From contig NZ_SNUE01000001.1 in the NCBI RefSeq assembly GCF_012027425.1, positions 361,025 to 425,024 on the forward strand: DNA of 64,000 bases, given 5' to 3'. Shown in pieces: positions 27,603-38,339 of the stretch. The position numbers were made by a program, and so were the translations under genes. The stretch is from Thermococcus sp. MV5 (GTDB lineage Archaea > Methanobacteriota_B > Thermococci > Thermococcales > Thermococcaceae). Within the stretch, counting starts at the first letter, position 1. Every line of letters begins with the position of its first letter. Under the pieces are notes generated by a model. That model was not told the DNA's origin and ran no database searches. It saw nothing but the letters and a program-made list of their open reading frames with translations.

Positions 27603-28046
27603 TCAGGCAAGGAGGGCCTCTCCACCAGCTTGAACAATCTTTTCTTCAGCTTTGGGGGAGAATGCCCTAGCCTTGATAACGAGAGGTTTAGTTAACTTTC
27701 CGCTTCCAAGGACTTTGTCTGCAAACTGGGTCGTGTCAACAATTATTTTTCCTTCTTCCTCATACGCAATGCCGAGTTGCATAAGTTCGTCCAAGTGCTC
27801 TTCTATAAATCTAAGATTAACTGCCATTATCTCCCTCTGTGCTTCGACGGGTCTTTTAAATCCTCTCTTACCTAGGTGATCCGGCATATACTTGATGACC
27901 CATGTCCATTTTGTTTTCTTTCTCTTCCCTGTTCCTGCCATACCTCTACCGCCTTTATGCCCTCCACCACGGTGCTTCTTTTTACAACCCCATCCGTGAG
28001 TGTGGGAACCGCGAAGCTTTCTCACTTTTTTCTTTCTTCTAATCAT
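27603..28046 (-). CDS. rplO: 50S ribosomal protein L15
   Basis: The 147-residue uL15 starts [20 protein letters not shown]. Its first half is Gly/Lys-rich and extended, and its C-terminal core reads [11 protein letters not shown]. The ATG at 28046 has AGGTG at good spacing; upstream in-frame codons are not needed. It is next to secY as in most spc operons. Confidence 0.96.
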   Translation of the reverse strand: MIRRKKKVRKLRGSHTHGWGCKKKHRGGGHKGGRGMAGTGKRKKTKWTWVIKYMPDHLGKRGFKRPVEAQREIMAVNLRFIEEHLDELMQLGIAYEEEGKIIVDTTQFADKVLGSGKLTKPLVIKARAFSPKAEEKIVQAGGEALLA

Positions 28047-28056
28047 CTCGCACACC

Positions 28057-28521
28057 TCATAGCATTCTCTCTATAAGCTCGTTAATAGCCTCTCCTCTAT
28101 AACCTAAAGCGCCACCCTCTTTGAAGGTCCTCTTCTTGCTCTTGAATCCTCCTCTTGGTGGATGCATCCTGAAGACTGGCTTAAGACCAGGTAAATCACT
28201 AAGCTTCATTTCCCCTGCTATAACTTTTTCCGCAAATTCCTTGATGCTCACTCCAAGTTTTTCTTGAACATATTCTTCTGTTACACGTCTGTTTCCAGAT
28301 AGCCTTCCTCTTTTCTCAATAAGCTTTGCCAAAGTTTCTGCAGTTATCTCTCCCCAAGTTATATAGTCCTTGACTTTCTGGATCATCCCAGTATACGTGG
28401 GAGTTTCATCTATTATCACTAAGTGGTTTATCTTATGAAGTCTAAGCATGCCTAATGTATCCTTTACAGGCCTCTTTACATTTACTCTGCCTCTTACCCT
28501 AATTAATGCAAGTTTTGCCAT
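28057..28521 (-). CDS. rpmD: 50S ribosomal protein L30
   Basis: The 154-residue archaeal uL30 is the long form. An N-terminal ferredoxin-like domain ([25 protein letters not shown], region 4-28) is followed by an extension with [20 protein letters not shown]. It lies between rpsE and rplO with 10 bp spacers. Confidence 0.96.
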   Translation of the reverse strand: MAKLALIRVRGRVNVKRPVKDTLGMLRLHKINHLVIIDETPTYTGMIQKVKDYITWGEITAETLAKLIEKRGRLSGNRRVTEEYVQEKLGVSIKEFAEKVIAGEMKLSDLPGLKPVFRMHPPRGGFKSKKRTFKEGGALGYRGEAINELIERML

Positions 28522-28531
28522 TTAGCTCACC

Positions 28532-29239
28532 TCACAGTTCAAAGTTCTGTGGCATCTCTCTACCTACAACTATACCATAGCGCTCAATCATTTCAGGTTT
28601 TACAGCGACGCTATTGGTGTTGTATAAGGCCTCAAAAACTGCTTTTGCAAAGTTGACTGTTGTTCTTGTCTCACCAAGAGTCTGTGACCAAACATCCTTA
28701 ACTCCTGCCAAGGCGAGTATCTTTTTACCTACGTCACCAATAACAAGTCCAAGTCCTCTTGGTCCAGGCATGAGTCTGACTTTTACGCTACTGCTTTTAC
28801 CTTCAACTGCGAATGGAATTGAGTGTGGTCTTCTGCACCTGCATTCCCATGAACCGCAGCCTCTTTTTATTTCAATGATGTTCATCTTAGCATAGTTTAT
28901 TGCCTTCCTAATTGCAATACCTACTTCCTTTCCATGACCGATTCCAAGCCCTACATAACCATCTTTGTTACCTACTGCTGCTAATACCCTAAATCTAACT
29001 CTCCTACCACTGTCAGTCATTCTCACTGTTAGAGCTATATCAAGTACTTCCTGGTTCTCCCTTGTGTTAACCTCCGGGAGGAGCACATCAACTATTTCTG
29101 GTTCTTTTATCTGGTAACCTCTCCTAAAGACCTCATGAATGTCAGTAATTTGGCCTTCCTTAACGAGCATACCTAGTTTTGTTCTTGGTTGCCATTCTTC
29201 TAAAACCCTTTGAGCGTACTCTTTCCACTCTTGGCTCAT
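28532..29239 (-). CDS. rpsE: 30S ribosomal protein S5
   Basis: The 235-residue uS5 has the double-stranded-RNA-like N-terminal domain (VTDTGR-equivalent [19 protein letters not shown]) and the second domain with [13 protein letters not shown]. It sits at the mRNA entry channel and influences decoding accuracy. It overlaps rplR by 4 bp. Confidence 0.97.
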   Translation of the reverse strand: MSQEWKEYAQRVLEEWQPRTKLGMLVKEGQITDIHEVFRRGYQIKEPEIVDVLLPEVNTRENQEVLDIALTVRMTDSGRRVRFRVLAAVGNKDGYVGLGIGHGKEVGIAIRKAINYAKMNIIEIKRGCGSWECRCRRPHSIPFAVEGKSSSVKVRLMPGPRGLGLVIGDVGKKILALAGVKDVWSQTLGETRTTVNFAKAVFEALYNTNSVAVKPEMIERYGIVVGREMPQNFEL

Positions 29240-29841
29240 GCTCTCACCTTCTCAAATTTCTCAATGATTCTCGCTTTAACCTCTTCAAAGTGTTCAGGAA
29301 GCTTTTCAGGTTCAAGCCCTTTAACAAGGTATCCTCCAAATTGTTTTCTGTACTTTTCTTCATCCTCTTCTTTGAGCATCTTTGCATAGGTAGCTATGTG
29401 TTCACCGTTTACTCTATCTTCTCCGGGATAAATTTCTTCACTATGAGGAACGTTAAGACCAGCATCAACTGCTCCTTTAAGCACGGCGAAGATGCTTGAG
29501 CCCTTTGTAGGTGGATGGAGTCCTATATCAAGTATTGCCTCTTCAATGCCCTTTTCCAATGCTTTATATCCAATCAATAGTCCAAGGAGATAGGCACTTG
29601 GAGTGTTCCCACCATGACCTTTCCATCCAAAGTCTCTCATGAGTTCTCTTGTGTGAGCTGAAACAACCGTTTTGTCACCTTCTGGACCATAAAGGACTAT
29701 CTGAGCGATGTGATGATTAAGTGTTTTTCTCACGACTAATCTAGGCTTGCCTGATTTTAAGAGTGCAAGCCTTTTGTGATAGTTGGTCTTACCTTCTCTT
29801 CTTCTCCTAAATGGAACCCTATATCTTGGTCCGTGAGCCAT
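29236..29841 (-). CDS. rplR: 50S ribosomal protein L18
   Basis: The 201-residue uL18 (eukaryotic L5-like) starts [21 protein letters not shown] and contains [18 protein letters not shown] for 5S rRNA binding. It helps form the 5S RNP with L5. The 4-bp overlap with rpsE and 5-bp gap from rpl19e indicate coupled translation. Confidence 0.97.
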   Translation of the reverse strand: MAHGPRYRVPFRRRREGKTNYHKRLALLKSGKPRLVVRKTLNHHIAQIVLYGPEGDKTVVSAHTRELMRDFGWKGHGGNTPSAYLLGLLIGYKALEKGIEEAILDIGLHPPTKGSSIFAVLKGAVDAGLNVPHSEEIYPGEDRVNGEHIATYAKMLKEEDEEKYRKQFGGYLVKGLEPEKLPEHFEEVKARIIEKFEKVRA

Positions 29842-29846
29842 TTATA

Positions 29847-30293
29847 TCACCTCTTTAATATACCCCTCTCTTCCATGAATAGGTAAAGCTGGTGTTTGTT
29901 CTTAAACTGGCCACCTTTAGCCCTTATGTAAAGATTGCGGTATGTATGTTCATCAATTTTTTTCTCAGCTTTGAGCTTCCTGAGCTCTTTTCTAAGTGCT
30001 CTTATAGTCATTATCCACTTCTCCTTCTTGCCCATTCTTGCTGTCTTTTTACCTTTTCTATTCCCATGTCCCCTGTGTCTACCTTTCTTCTTTGCTTCTT
30101 GCCTAACTTTTGCTCTGTACCTGCTTTGTCCCTTAAGGGGCTTTTTCTTAACAACCCCTTCATTTATCAATCTCCTAATATCCTCCCTAGTGATTGCGGA
30201 TTTGACGTCCTCAATCCTCTCAGGATCAATCCAAATCCTATTCTCGCCACACTTTAACAGTTCAGCTGCAATTCTTCTCTGCATCTTAAGCAT
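29847..30293 (-). CDS. rpl19e: 50S ribosomal protein L19e
   Basis: The 148-residue archaeal/eukaryotic eL19 starts [21 protein letters not shown]. It has a highly basic middle ([17 protein letters not shown]) and C-terminal helix. AGGTGA at normal spacing selects the ATG at 30293. rpl32e ends 5 bp upstream. Confidence 0.96.
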   Translation of the reverse strand: MLKMQRRIAAELLKCGENRIWIDPERIEDVKSAITREDIRRLINEGVVKKKPLKGQSRYRAKVRQEAKKKGRHRGHGNRKGKKTARMGKKEKWIMTIRALRKELRKLKAEKKIDEHTYRNLYIRAKGGQFKNKHQLYLFMEERGILKR

Positions 30294-30298
30294 GACAT

Positions 30299-30682
30299 TC
30301 ACCTCGCATTGAGCACCTTAATACCCAATTCCTTAGCCCTCTCAATTATCATGATTCTCTTCTTTTTACCAACAGTACTTGCGATCCTAGCTGCTTGTCT
30401 TGTTGGATCAATAGATTCAAGTTCTTTAACATTGTGGACAAGCACTTCTTCATATCCGCTTGGATGAAGTCCTCTAACAGCCTTTGGTGAGCTCCATCCA
30501 ATACTTGGAGATCTTGCTTTACCTTTCAGTTTAACTCTCATCTTGCTGTCAGTTCCTTTTGGTCTTCTCCATTTAGGATCATTTTTGAATTTTGGAAACC
30601 TCCACCACTCCTGTCTAAGGAATTTGGGTTTCTTTCTCTTGAGTTTAGCCCTTATTCTCAACAGTCTCGCTTTTTCGTTCAT
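30299..30682 (-). CDS. rpl32e: 50S ribosomal protein L32e
   Basis: The 127-residue eL32 has the family core [21 protein letters not shown] and [17 protein letters not shown]. It is absent from bacteria. It lies between rplF and rpl19e, the standard archaeal insertion into the spc operon. Confidence 0.96.
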   Translation of the reverse strand: MNEKARLLRIRAKLKRKKPKFLRQEWWRFPKFKNDPKWRRPKGTDSKMRVKLKGKARSPSIGWSSPKAVRGLHPSGYEEVLVHNVKELESIDPTRQAARIASTVGKKKRIMIIERAKELGIKVLNAR

Positions 30683-30692
30683 CTCTCACACC

Positions 30693-31247
30693 TCAGAACT
30701 TTATAGGTTTACCAGCCTTTTCCACAATGTAGATACCATCTTGGAATACTCTTCTATCTCTACCAACCACCCTAGTTGCTTGCTCGATGTTTGCTGCGGT
30801 TTGCCCCACCTTCTCTTTGTCGATTCCTTCTACAAGAATTTCTCCGCCTCTAACCTTCACAGTGACTCCTGGAAGTATCTTGGCGACCCTAGGAGCCTTT
30901 TCACCAAGGAAATTCTCAATGTACACTTTATCACCTTGCACTTTTACTGTTATTGGAAAGTGACTGTAAACCACCTTAAGTTTGTAAGTAAGGCCTTCCG
31001 TAACTCCCTTAACCATGTTTGTTATGTGTGCCTTGAAAGTTCTTGCGATTGCAATATCTTTTCTCCTTGGAAAGTCCTTGTAGATGATAACCTTATTGTC
31101 CTCCGTAAAGAGCTTAAACCCAGGATAACTGAGCTCTCGTTCAACTTCTCCTTTTGGTCCTTTCACTTTTACAAGGTTACCATTTATTTCAACTGTAACT
31201 CCTTCTGGAATTTCAACTTCTTCCCTCACCCATGCATCAACTGGCAT
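30693..31247 (-). CDS. rplF: 50S ribosomal protein L6
   Basis: The 184-residue uL6 has two tandem alpha/beta domains, starting [19 protein letters not shown] and ending in [15 protein letters not shown]. It contacts the sarcin-ricin loop region of 23S rRNA. The ATG at 31247 follows GAGGTGAGAG; a start three codons upstream is less likely. Confidence 0.96.
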   Translation of the reverse strand: MPVDAWVREEVEIPEGVTVEINGNLVKVKGPKGEVERELSYPGFKLFTEDNKVIIYKDFPRRKDIAIARTFKAHITNMVKGVTEGLTYKLKVVYSHFPITVKVQGDKVYIENFLGEKAPRVAKILPGVTVKVRGGEILVEGIDKEKVGQTAANIEQATRVVGRDRRVFQDGIYIVEKAGKPIKF

Positions 31248-31257
31248 TTCTCTCACC

Positions 31258-31650
31258 TCAGTAGATGTAAGCTATTAACCTTCCACCAATGCCCTTCTCC
31301 AGGGCTTCTTTGTGAGTCATAACTCCTTGAGAGGTCGATACTACTAGTATACCAAATTCGAATGCAGGAAGGAACCTCTTTTCCCATTTCTCATATTCTT
31401 TAGCCTTTACTGAGAATCTTGGCTTTATTGCACCTGCTCTGTTTACTTTTCCTAAGAGTTGAACTCTGTAAATTCCTGCTCTACCGTCATCAATAAACTC
31501 AAATTCTCCAATATAGCCGTTCTCCTGCATAACTCTTAGCACTTCTCCAATAAGCTTTGAAGCTGGTTTTATGTATACCTCTTTCTTACCAACTCTCTCG
31601 CTATTTGTGATATGTGACAATGCATTTGCCAAGGGGTCTAACAAGGTCAT
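31258..31650 (-). CDS. rpsH: 30S ribosomal protein S8
   Basis: The 130-residue uS8 has the conserved [22 protein letters not shown] (region 3-24) and [20 protein letters not shown] near the C-terminus. It is a primary binder of the 16S central domain. It follows rpsN by 11 bp. Confidence 0.97.
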   Translation of the reverse strand: MTLLDPLANALSHITNSERVGKKEVYIKPASKLIGEVLRVMQENGYIGEFEFIDDGRAGIYRVQLLGKVNRAGAIKPRFSVKAKEYEKWEKRFLPAFEFGILVVSTSQGVMTHKEALEKGIGGRLIAYIY

Positions 31651-31661
31651 CTCATCTCACC

Positions 31662-31832
31662 TCAGTCGTATTTCTTAAACCCTAATTTTGGAGCTACCTC
31701 TCTAAAGCAGTGTCTGCAAAGCATCAGTCCATGGATTCTAACTATTGGCCCAAATTGCCCGCATCTAACACATCTTCTCGCGCCTTTACCAAACTTCCTT
31801 GATTTTCTTTTATTGTAATCAGCCTTTGCCAT
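31662..31832 (-). CDS. rpsN: 30S ribosomal protein S14 (zinc type)
   Basis: This short gene of 56 codons lies in the gap between rplE and rpsH, starting at the ATG at 31832. The product [20 protein letters not shown] is followed by CVRC and CRHC, the four-Cys zinc site of archaeal uS14, and ends LGFKKYD. Position, size and motifs are those of archaeal rpsN. The rplE stop is only 2 bp upstream. Confidence 0.96.
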   Translation of the reverse strand: MAKADYNKRKSRKFGKGARRCVRCGQFGPIVRIHGLMLCRHCFREVAPKLGFKKYD

Positions 31833-31834
31833 AA

Positions 31835-32386
31835 TCATCCCTCCACAATCTGGACTCCAAACTCCTCCTGCATAAAAACCATCCCTTCTTCTTTAGTAAG
31901 CTTGTGCTTTGTTGGAATGTGGTGCCTCCTTCTCTTCCTTATTGCTATTCTATACCCTGGCCTCTCTAGTGTTACACAAACATCCATACCGAAGATACCT
32001 ATCTCCGGGTCATACTCAACCCCGGGTATGTTTATGTGCTCGTCAATTCCGAAGCATACATTTCCATGTTCATCGAAACTTGAGGCTTTGAGTCTGTTAT
32101 CAACGGCAGCGAGCAATCTCTTTAAGAGGTCGTAGGCTTTTTGTCCTCTGAGAGTTACTTTGACTGCAATTGGTTCTCCTCTTCTTATTCCGAAGTCCCT
32201 ATTTGTTTTCTTGGCCTTCCTTCTTATTGGCTTCTGGCCTACCAGAGCTTCTAACATTGTCTCTGCTTTTGTCAATCTCTCACCACTCTCTCCCACACCA
32301 ATGTTTATTGTTATTTTTTCAATTCTCGGTCTCCTCATGGGATGAGCTTCCCAATCAGCCAAGATTGCCTCTCTGTTAGTTATCAT
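31835..32386 (-). CDS. rplE: 50S ribosomal protein L5
   Basis: The 183-residue uL5 has [22 protein letters not shown] near residues 24-45 and the core [22 protein letters not shown]. It binds 5S rRNA with L18 and touches the P-site tRNA. It lies between rps4e and rpsN. Confidence 0.97.
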   Translation of the reverse strand: MITNREAILADWEAHPMRRPRIEKITINIGVGESGERLTKAETMLEALVGQKPIRRKAKKTNRDFGIRRGEPIAVKVTLRGQKAYDLLKRLLAAVDNRLKASSFDEHGNVCFGIDEHINIPGVEYDPEIGIFGMDVCVTLERPGYRIAIRKRRRHHIPTKHKLTKEEGMVFMQEEFGVQIVEG

Positions 32387-32397
32387 TCTTTTTCACC

Positions 32398-33144
32398 TCA
32401 CGGTAATGAAATCTTTGGCTCTTCCTTACCCAAAACGAATGCATAATCTTTCAATGTATCAAATAGTTCTCCTTCTTTGTCTTCAATTGTAACCACATCG
32501 GGCCATCCGCCTGGGAATTGTCTCACTTCAACTATTTTCCCCATTCTTGCAACGTTTTTACCTTGCACAACAAAGACAAAAGCCCCTACATCAAATGGCA
32601 GGACTTCAACTATTTCTCTCTCCGGGACTTTTACTAGAACTGTATCTGCAGTTCTAAAGGCATCCTTGGTCTCATCTGTGAGTGAGCTGAGCTTAACTAA
32701 GTGGTTTGTACCGTCATGGAAGTTAAGTTGCAGATTACCTCCTTTCACCATCCTCTTATTGCTTATCCTGAGGGGTTTTATCTTGGCCTCTTCTTCAGTT
32801 ATTGGATGGAGAATTAATTTTCCAATTCTATTTGGAAGCACTCTATAGTTTTCTCCAGTTTCTGGAATTGAAACGACATCCATTATACCTACTGGGAATT
32901 TGTAGTCCTTTCTTACTTTTCCATCAACAAGTACTTTGCCTTCATTGAGGACTTTCCTAGCCTCTCTTCCGGTTCTAGCGTAGCCCAAGTAATCCCTAAT
33001 TATGTAAATGAGAGGTATTGAAGTCCTCATAGTGTGAGGCCCTGGTGATGGTCTAACTGCCCATTTGAAAACTTTTCTTTCAATATACCATTGAGTTGGG
33101 GCAGCAAGTCTTTTAAGGTGTCTCTTAGCACCCTTTCTCGCCAT
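32398..33144 (-). CDS. rps4e: 30S ribosomal protein S4e
   Basis: The 248-residue archaeal/eukaryotic eS4 starts [20 protein letters not shown]. It has an S4-type RNA-binding region ([21 protein letters not shown], near residue 60) and a KOW-containing C-terminus ([18 protein letters not shown]). It has no bacterial counterpart. It overlaps or touches rplX (2 bp gap). Confidence 0.96.
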   Translation of the reverse strand: MARKGAKRHLKRLAAPTQWYIERKVFKWAVRPSPGPHTMRTSIPLIYIIRDYLGYARTGREARKVLNEGKVLVDGKVRKDYKFPVGIMDVVSIPETGENYRVLPNRIGKLILHPITEEEAKIKPLRISNKRMVKGGNLQLNFHDGTNHLVKLSSLTDETKDAFRTADTVLVKVPEREIVEVLPFDVGAFVFVVQGKNVARMGKIVEVRQFPGGWPDVVTIEDKEGELFDTLKDYAFVLGKEEPKISLP

Positions 33145-33146
33145 GT

Positions 33147-33509
33147 TCAAGCCCTCCTCTCAATTATTTTCTTTCTTCTCTCATCTTCAAGATTAAGATC
33201 AACAATCATAACATTTGATGGATGGATCGGATAGAACACTTCAGTTCCACTTACTTTTTTTACGGTAACTCCCTCGATATGAAGTCTATACCTCTTAAGA
33301 TCTACTTCAATCACTTTTCCTTCATGGCCCTTGAAGTCTCCTCTAAGTATCTTTACCTTATCTCCACTCCTTATTGGCAAGCTTCTAATACCATACTTTT
33401 GTCTAAGTTCCCTTGAGAGTGTAGCACTAACAATTTTGTGCCTCAAATGAAGAGGAGCATTGTACAAAAACTTTCTTTGCTTTCTCGGTTGTTTACTTTT
33501 CAATCTCAT
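33147..33509 (-). CDS. rplX: 50S ribosomal protein L24
   Basis: The 120-residue uL24 (L26-type) has a KOW motif ([21 protein letters not shown], residues about 46-66). It is an early 23S assembly protein near the exit tunnel. It sits between rplN and rps4e with 10-bp and 2-bp gaps. Confidence 0.97.
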   Translation of the reverse strand: MRLKSKQPRKQRKFLYNAPLHLRHKIVSATLSRELRQKYGIRSLPIRSGDKVKILRGDFKGHEGKVIEVDLKRYRLHIEGVTVKKVSGTEVFYPIHPSNVMIVDLNLEDERRKKIIERRA

Positions 33510-33519
33510 TTATCTCACC

Positions 33520-33945
33520 TCACAATACTATGCTCGCAATACTTCCAACTCTAACCCACTTTTCAGCAGCCTCTCTTGCCACAGGACCTCTAATCTCAGT
33601 CCCTCTTGGAACACCTTCTGGTGTTGTTATAATTGCTGCATTGTCTTCAAACTTAACTCTCATTCCATCAAGCCTTTTGTATTCCTTTCTTTGTCGGACT
33701 ATAACTGCCCTAACTACTTGATGTCTTATGTCAGGTCTTCCTTTCTTCACTGTTGCGATGACCATGTCTCCAACGCCTGCTGAAGCTAGTCTTCTTCTAA
33801 CTCCCTTGTACCCAACTACTCCGATAATTTGGATAACCTTTGCTCCAGAGTTGTCTGCTACAGTGAGGTAAGCCCCAACAGGAAGGGCCCTTGTTGGTCT
33901 TACAGGGGATATGCCTCTTGTAGCACCAGCACCCTTCTTCGCCAT
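33520..33945 (-). CDS. rplN: 50S ribosomal protein L14
   Basis: The 141-residue uL14 has [22 protein letters not shown] and [19 protein letters not shown], the conserved five-stranded barrel protein of the subunit interface where aIF6 binds. It follows rpsQ by 6 bp. Confidence 0.97.
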   Translation of the reverse strand: MAKKGAGATRGISPVRPTRALPVGAYLTVADNSGAKVIQIIGVVGYKGVRRRLASAGVGDMVIATVKKGRPDIRHQVVRAVIVRQRKEYKRLDGMRVKFEDNAAIITTPEGVPRGTEIRGPVAREAAEKWVRVGSIASIVL

Positions 33946-33951
33946 GTCTTA

Positions 33952-34296
33952 TCACCTCTCCTCTGCCTTTTGTGTGACTGCAACTACCACAAAACTCTTT
34001 GTCTTACTAAGCGGCCTGGTTTCGGCTATAATTACTTTGTCCCCAACCTTTGCCTTAATGCATGGTGGATTGTGAGCATGAACTTTGCTTCTTCTAAGTT
34101 CATAACGCTCGTATTTTTTTAGATAGTGATAGTACTGTCTCTCAACAGTAACTGTATGTCTTGGCTTATCACTAACCACTATTCCTTCGAATACTCTACC
34201 GTGCACTTTTATGTGGCCATGCCAAGGGCATTTTGGGTCATCACACTTTTCCGCAGGAGGCTGTATTCTCAATCCAATGTCTCTCATGTCTTTCAC
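33952..34296 (-). CDS. rpsQ: 30S ribosomal protein S17
   Basis: The 114-residue uS17 in the archaeal long form has [21 protein letters not shown] near the N-terminus, followed by the OB-fold core [20 protein letters not shown]. It overlaps the rnp1 stop by 4 bp. Confidence 0.97.
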   Translation of the reverse strand: MKDMRDIGLRIQPPAEKCDDPKCPWHGHIKVHGRVFEGIVVSDKPRHTVTVERQYYHYLKKYERYELRRSKVHAHNPPCIKAKVGDKVIIAETRPLSKTKSFVVVAVTQKAEER

Positions 34297-34550
34297 CTCT
34301 TTTTCAATCTCATCTCGGGCCTTCCAACCAGTTCTTCTCCCTTTATTCGAATTTTTTTATCATCAACCTCAAATTCAAACTCCGCAACGATTTTGGGAAT
34401 TTTCCATACTTTCCTTCCAAGGATTGTGAGGGTATTTTTAGTCTCGTCAATCACATATCCTTCAATTCCTATCAACCCTGGATGAGAGCTCTTTACCACT
34501 TTAACTTTCAGTCCTATGAGTTCATGAAGGGGTAGTGTTTTCCTTGTCAT
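34293..34550 (-). CDS. rnp1: Ribonuclease P protein component 1 (Rpp29/Pop4)
   Basis: The OB-fold-like RNase P protein has [33 protein letters not shown] (a region of the core) and ends [10 protein letters not shown]. It joins RNase P RNA and other Rpp proteins in 5' tRNA maturation. The frame is open to 34661, giving 122 residues that resemble longer annotated Pyrococcus forms. I choose the ATG at 34550 (85 residues), because it overlaps the upstream stop as ATGA and the extension lies entirely inside the eIF1-like gene in another frame. The longer form remains possible. Confidence 0.88.
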   Translation of the reverse strand: MTRKTLPLHELIGLKVKVVKSSHPGLIGIEGYVIDETKNTLTILGRKVWKIPKIVAEFEFEVDDKKIRIKGEELVGRPEMRLKKR

Positions 34551-34843
34551 TCCACTTCTATTAAGTCCTCTGAAAATCCAAGTTCTGCCAATAAGCGCTT
34601 CACCTTTTCTCTGTGATCTCCTTGAAGCTCTATTCTTCCGTTTTTGGCTGTCCCACCGCATGCCAACTTCGCCTTGAGTTTTTTTGCTATTTCATCAAGG
34701 TTAAACTCCTTCTCATCAATACCCTCAATTATAGTCTTGAGTTTCCCATATCGGGCTTTTTCAATATAGACCCTTATTCTTTGTTGCTCCTTTAACACTT
34801 CTTTAAACAACATCTCATCCAGGGGATTCACAATCCTAGGCAC
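34547..34843 (-). CDS. Translation initiation factor eIF1/SUI1 family (aIF1)
   Basis: The 98-residue SUI1-fold protein has RIRVYIEKARYGKLKTIIEGID and the LKAKLACGGTAKNGRIELQGDH core, in which CGGTAKNG is the family signature. It binds the 30S subunit near the P site and checks start-codon choice. It lies between rpmC and rnp1 with an ATGA overlap to the latter, the usual archaeal order. Confidence 0.95.
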   Translation of the reverse strand: MPRIVNPLDEMLFKEVLKEQQRIRVYIEKARYGKLKTIIEGIDEKEFNLDEIAKKLKAKLACGGTAKNGRIELQGDHREKVKRLLAELGFSEDLIEVE

Positions 34844-34849
34844 TAACCA

Positions 34850-35050
34850 TCACCTTTTACTCCTCAACTTTTCCTTCTTTATTGTTAGTAGGCGGGCAAT
34901 ATCCCTCCTAAGGTTCCTAATAACCATAGGATTCTCCAAGGAGGTGCCCATAGTAAGCATTCCTCTCTCCTTCGCGAGTTCAAGTCTAAGTTCCCTAATT
35001 TTTGCCTCAATCTCTTCTACGCTCATCTCCCTAATCTCACTTGGTTTCAT
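34850..35050 (-). CDS. rpmC: 50S ribosomal protein L29
   Basis: The 66-residue uL29 is a helical hairpin: [20 protein letters not shown], then [20 protein letters not shown]. It lies at the exit tunnel. Its start overlaps the rpsC stop by 4 bp. Confidence 0.96.
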   Translation of the reverse strand: MKPSEIREMSVEEIEAKIRELRLELAKERGMLTMGTSLENPMVIRNLRRDIARLLTIKKEKLRSKR

Positions 35051-35670
35051 TGCTCGCTCACCTCTTCTTCAATTGGCTTCTCTACGATCTCAATTTCATC
35101 GGGAAGTCTTGCGTCCGGAGGCATTATTGATACCTTCACACCAAGCACACCAAGCTTTAATAGTGCTTGTGCATATCCTCTTGAAACTAATGTCTCAGCT
35201 GGATTCCCAACCTTTGCAATGTATCCCTGATAAAATCTAACACTCTTAGCTCTTTCTCCTGTTAATTTACCACTAATTCTGATCTCTACTCCCCTTGCTC
35301 CGTTGTTCATTATGGCTCTTATTGCAGCATATGCTGCCCTTCTGAAGTGAACTCCTCTCTCTAACGCTTGAGCAAGTCTGGTTGCTTGAACTTTAGCATT
35401 AAAGTACGGATTTTTAATTTCTTCAACTTCTATTTGTGGATTTTCTAGATTAAATCGTCTCTCAAGAATTCTCGTGAGTTCTCTAATCTTTCTACCTCCC
35501 CTTCCAATAACAAAACCCGGCCTTTCAACAAATATAACGACCTTAGTTCCAAGGGGAGTCTTTTTAATGTCTAGTCCCCCGTATCCTGCCCTTCTCAACT
35601 CCTTTTCAAGATATTCATCGATGAGCATCTCTTTTATGCCTTCCCTTATGAAGTATCTCTCGATCGCCAT
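35047..35670 (-). CDS. rpsC: 30S ribosomal protein S3
   Basis: The 207-residue uS3 has the KH domain motif [20 protein letters not shown] and C-terminal [20 protein letters not shown]. It lines the mRNA entry tunnel. The ATG at 35670 ([11 protein letters not shown]) is standard. The frame to 35697 would overlap rplV. Confidence 0.96.
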   Translation of the reverse strand: MAIERYFIREGIKEMLIDEYLEKELRRAGYGGLDIKKTPLGTKVVIFVERPGFVIGRGGRKIRELTRILERRFNLENPQIEVEEIKNPYFNAKVQATRLAQALERGVHFRRAAYAAIRAIMNNGARGVEIRISGKLTGERAKSVRFYQGYIAKVGNPAETLVSRGYAQALLKLGVLGVKVSIMPPDARLPDEIEIVEKPIEEEVSEQ

Positions 35671-35674
35671 AGGC

Positions 35675-36139
35675 TCACCTCCTAATTTCCTCCACAACTA
35701 TCTCAATGTGTGTTGTCTGTTCGTTGAACTGGGTAGCTCTTCCGAATGCCCTTGGAATATAACCCCTCAATACTGGGCCCCTGTGAGCTGCTGCATGAAT
35801 GATCCTTAATCTATCTGGATCTAAGCCCTTCTGTTCTGCATTATTCCTTACATTTAAGAGCAATTTCTTGAGTTCTTTAGCAACTTTAACTGGGTATCTT
35901 CCAGGACCAAAGCCCTCGCCTCTCTTGTGTCCCTGTGAGTCGTTGAACCTCCTTAAGTGGATAGGTCTTTTCTTAGCAATTACATCATCAAGTAGTTTTA
36001 TAGCATCATTAAGCATCATTCCTTTGATTTCTCTGCAAACTTCTATTGAAAGCTTTGGTGAGATCCTCAAATCTCTCCCACTTGCTTTTGCCATTCTCTC
36101 AGGGTCGAAATTTTGGAAAGAGTAGGAAAACTTTGCCAT
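35675..36139 (-). CDS. rplV: 50S ribosomal protein L22
   Basis: The 154-residue archaeal uL22 (L17-like) has [22 protein letters not shown] and [22 protein letters not shown], whose loop lines the exit tunnel. It lies between rpsS and rpsC. Confidence 0.97.
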   Translation of the reverse strand: MAKFSYSFQNFDPERMAKASGRDLRISPKLSIEVCREIKGMMLNDAIKLLDDVIAKKRPIHLRRFNDSQGHKRGEGFGPGRYPVKVAKELKKLLLNVRNNAEQKGLDPDRLRIIHAAAHRGPVLRGYIPRAFGRATQFNEQTTHIEIVVEEIRR

Positions 36140-36150
36140 TCCTAATCACC

Positions 36151-36552
36151 TCACTTGATTGCCACGAACATTGATGATCTTGTAGCACCAACACCGGGTG
36201 ATCCGTGTTGGACCCTTCTTCTTGTTAGAGCAAATTCTCCAAGGTAATGGCCAATCATCTCTTCTCTAATCTCTATTGGGACAAATTCTTTACCATTGTG
36301 GACATGGATTGTCATTCCAACCATTTCTGGGAGGATGACCATGTCTCTGCTGTGGGTTCTTATTGGCTTTTTATACTTACCTTTCTTTGCTAGCCTAATT
36401 TTCCTAAGGAGTTTTTTCTGCTCGGGTGTTAAACCGCGTTTAAGACTTCTCCTCTGTCTTGAAGGAAAGAGCTTGGCTAAATCCTCAAGAGACATGTTCG
36501 CAAGTTCCTCAAATGTGTAACCGCGATATTTAAATTCCTTTTTTCTTGCCAT
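36151..36552 (-). CDS. rpsS: 30S ribosomal protein S19
   Basis: The 133-residue uS19 (S15-like) has [31 protein letters not shown] (region 66-96) and the C-terminal [21 protein letters not shown]. It lies on the 30S head. rplB ends 10 bp upstream. Confidence 0.97.
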   Translation of the reverse strand: MARKKEFKYRGYTFEELANMSLEDLAKLFPSRQRRSLKRGLTPEQKKLLRKIRLAKKGKYKKPIRTHSRDMVILPEMVGMTIHVHNGKEFVPIEIREEMIGHYLGEFALTRRRVQHGSPGVGATRSSMFVAIK

Positions 36553-36562
36553 TCAAACCACC

Positions 36563-37282
36563 TCACTTCCTTCTCCCAGTTCTTCTCGCTCCTATGTGAC
36601 CAACTTTTCTTCCAGGTGGAGCTCTCTTTGAAACAGTGCTTGGTTTACCAATGTGATGTTCCTTACCACCGTGTGGGTGGTTAACGGCGTTCATCTTGAC
36701 ACCTCTTGGCTTTGGCCAGAACCTGTTTCTAGCCTTCATGATGTAGTAAGCCTTACCAGCTTTAACTATTGGCTTCTCAAGCCTTCCTCCACCAGCAACT
36801 ACACCTATTGTCGCCCTGCATCTGGGGTTAAATCCTTTAAGCTCACCACTTGGAAGTTGGACAATAACTCTATTCTTCTCCCTTGAGACTACTAAAGCAT
36901 AGCTCCCTCCAGCTCTCACGTACTTTCCACCATCGCCAGGCGCTCCTTCAATGTTGTAAACATATGTTCCTTCTGGGATCTTTGCAAGGGGGAGTGTGTT
37001 TCCGATTGCAATTGGTGCTTCTGGGCCAACATAGATCTCCTGATCAACCAAAAGGCCTTCTGGAGCAAGGATAAGTTTCTCCAATCCATTATCAAACTTA
37101 ACCCTAGCAACAGGGGCTGTTCTTCCTGGGTCATGCAGTATTTCAATAACCTTCCCAGCAAGAGTTTTCTCTTTAGTAAAGCTTAGTGGAACGTACTTAA
37201 CAGCACCCCTATACCTATGAGATGGAGCTCTAAATGTTGTTGTTCCTTTTCCTCTCCTTTGTTGAATTAAACTTTTACCCAT
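36563..37282 (-). CDS. rplB: 50S ribosomal protein L2
   Basis: The 239-residue uL2 starts [20 protein letters not shown] and carries the peptidyl-transferase-region motif [19 protein letters not shown], with the conserved His. The ATG at 37282 is preferred to one two codons upstream by homology. Confidence 0.97.
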   Translation of the reverse strand: MGKSLIQQRRGKGTTTFRAPSHRYRGAVKYVPLSFTKEKTLAGKVIEILHDPGRTAPVARVKFDNGLEKLILAPEGLLVDQEIYVGPEAPIAIGNTLPLAKIPEGTYVYNIEGAPGDGGKYVRAGGSYALVVSREKNRVIVQLPSGELKGFNPRCRATIGVVAGGGRLEKPIVKAGKAYYIMKARNRFWPKPRGVKMNAVNHPHGGKEHHIGKPSTVSKRAPPGRKVGHIGARRTGRRK

Positions 37283-37293
37283 TCTCACTCACC

Positions 37294-37554
37294 TCAGAAT
37301 AATCCTATTCTAGCAGCAACCTCACTTGCACTGTATTCAGGCTTCAATTTTACATAAGCTTTCTTTTCTCCTTTCATAGTTATAATGATATTCACTTTTT
37401 CTACTTTTACATCATAAATTGTTTCAACTGCTTTCTTTATTTCCGGCTTTGTTGCCCTTCTGTCCACTATGAAAGTGAGTTTATTCTCCCTCTCTACCAT
37501 TGAAATTGCTTTTTCTGTGACTACCGGCCTTACAATAACTTTATAGGGATCCAT
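37294..37554 (-). CDS. rplW: 50S ribosomal protein L23
   Basis: The 86-residue uL23 has [21 protein letters not shown] and [20 protein letters not shown]. It is a docking site for SRP and translocon at the tunnel exit. It follows rplD by 6 bp. Confidence 0.97.
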   Translation of the reverse strand: MDPYKVIVRPVVTEKAISMVERENKLTFIVDRRATKPEIKKAVETIYDVKVEKVNIIITMKGEKKAYVKLKPEYSASEVAARIGLF

Positions 37555-37560
37555 GTCTCA

Positions 37561-38328
37561 TCACCCATAAATCTCCCTTAATCTCTCTATGGCTCCTTTT
37601 GTCCAGATAGTAAGTCTTCCAGGATGGGCACCTGGTGCTAATAGCTCTACACCTAAGTTATCAACTACAACTACATCGACACCTGGATGATTCCTTGCAC
37701 CTTGAATTATTCCCTCATTCTTTGCAACTACAATAAGTGGGCCTTTCGCCTTTTTGTATCTTCTGCCTCTCATCTTACCCTTTCCTGCTCTCACTTTGGT
37801 GTTTTTCTTTGCCCTTTCAATGTCGTCCCATACACCAAGCCTTTTGAAGATCTCCCTTGTTTGTGCTGTTTTGTATATCTTTTCAAGTTCATCCTCCACC
37901 ACAAGAGGAACTTGAGGTAGAGTATCAACCATGTGACCTCTAGATTTTACAAGATCATAGTTAGCAGTGGCAGCAATTGCGCTCATCAAAGCAAGTCTCT
38001 TCTCCTTCTTGTTTATCCCTTCCCAGATTATTTTCTCAACTTTTGGTGGGTGTGCTCTTCTTCCACCTCTTGCAAAGGGAACAAATGCGGCAAACCTAGG
38101 GGAAGTCTTTATTCTCTCTACCCTTGCCATCCCATGACCTTTTCCTATGTTCTCCGTAACTCTCCTTTTACCTGCCAAGGGATCTCTACCCTGTGGCTGG
38201 ATTCTGTGTGTCCATGAAGCAATGACCGCTCTTTTAATAAGATCTGGTCTAAAGGGAGTGTGAAATACTCTTGGGAGTTCTATTTCCTCAATTGGCTCGC
38301 CATTGAGTGAAAATACCTTAACTTTCAT
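37561..38328 (-). CDS. rplD: 50S ribosomal protein L4
   Basis: The 255-residue archaeal uL4 (L1e-type) has the Gly/Arg-rich tunnel loop around [19 protein letters not shown] and [16 protein letters not shown] helical C-terminal part includes [24 protein letters not shown] sequence. It lies between rplC and rplW. Confidence 0.97.
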   Translation of the reverse strand: MKVKVFSLNGEPIEEIELPRVFHTPFRPDLIKRAVIASWTHRIQPQGRDPLAGKRRVTENIGKGHGMARVERIKTSPRFAAFVPFARGGRRAHPPKVEKIIWEGINKKEKRLALMSAIAATANYDLVKSRGHMVDTLPQVPLVVEDELEKIYKTAQTREIFKRLGVWDDIERAKKNTKVRAGKGKMRGRRYKKAKGPLIVVAKNEGIIQGARNHPGVDVVVVDNLGVELLAPGAHPGRLTIWTKGAIERLREIYG

Positions 38329-38339
38329 AAATCCTCACC

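Noticed and set aside
30543..31322. Long plus-strand open frame opposite rpl32e/rplF (259 codons)
   Set aside because: Antisense shadow of well-supported ribosomal genes, with Cys/Phe/Ser-rich composition and no ribosome-binding site.
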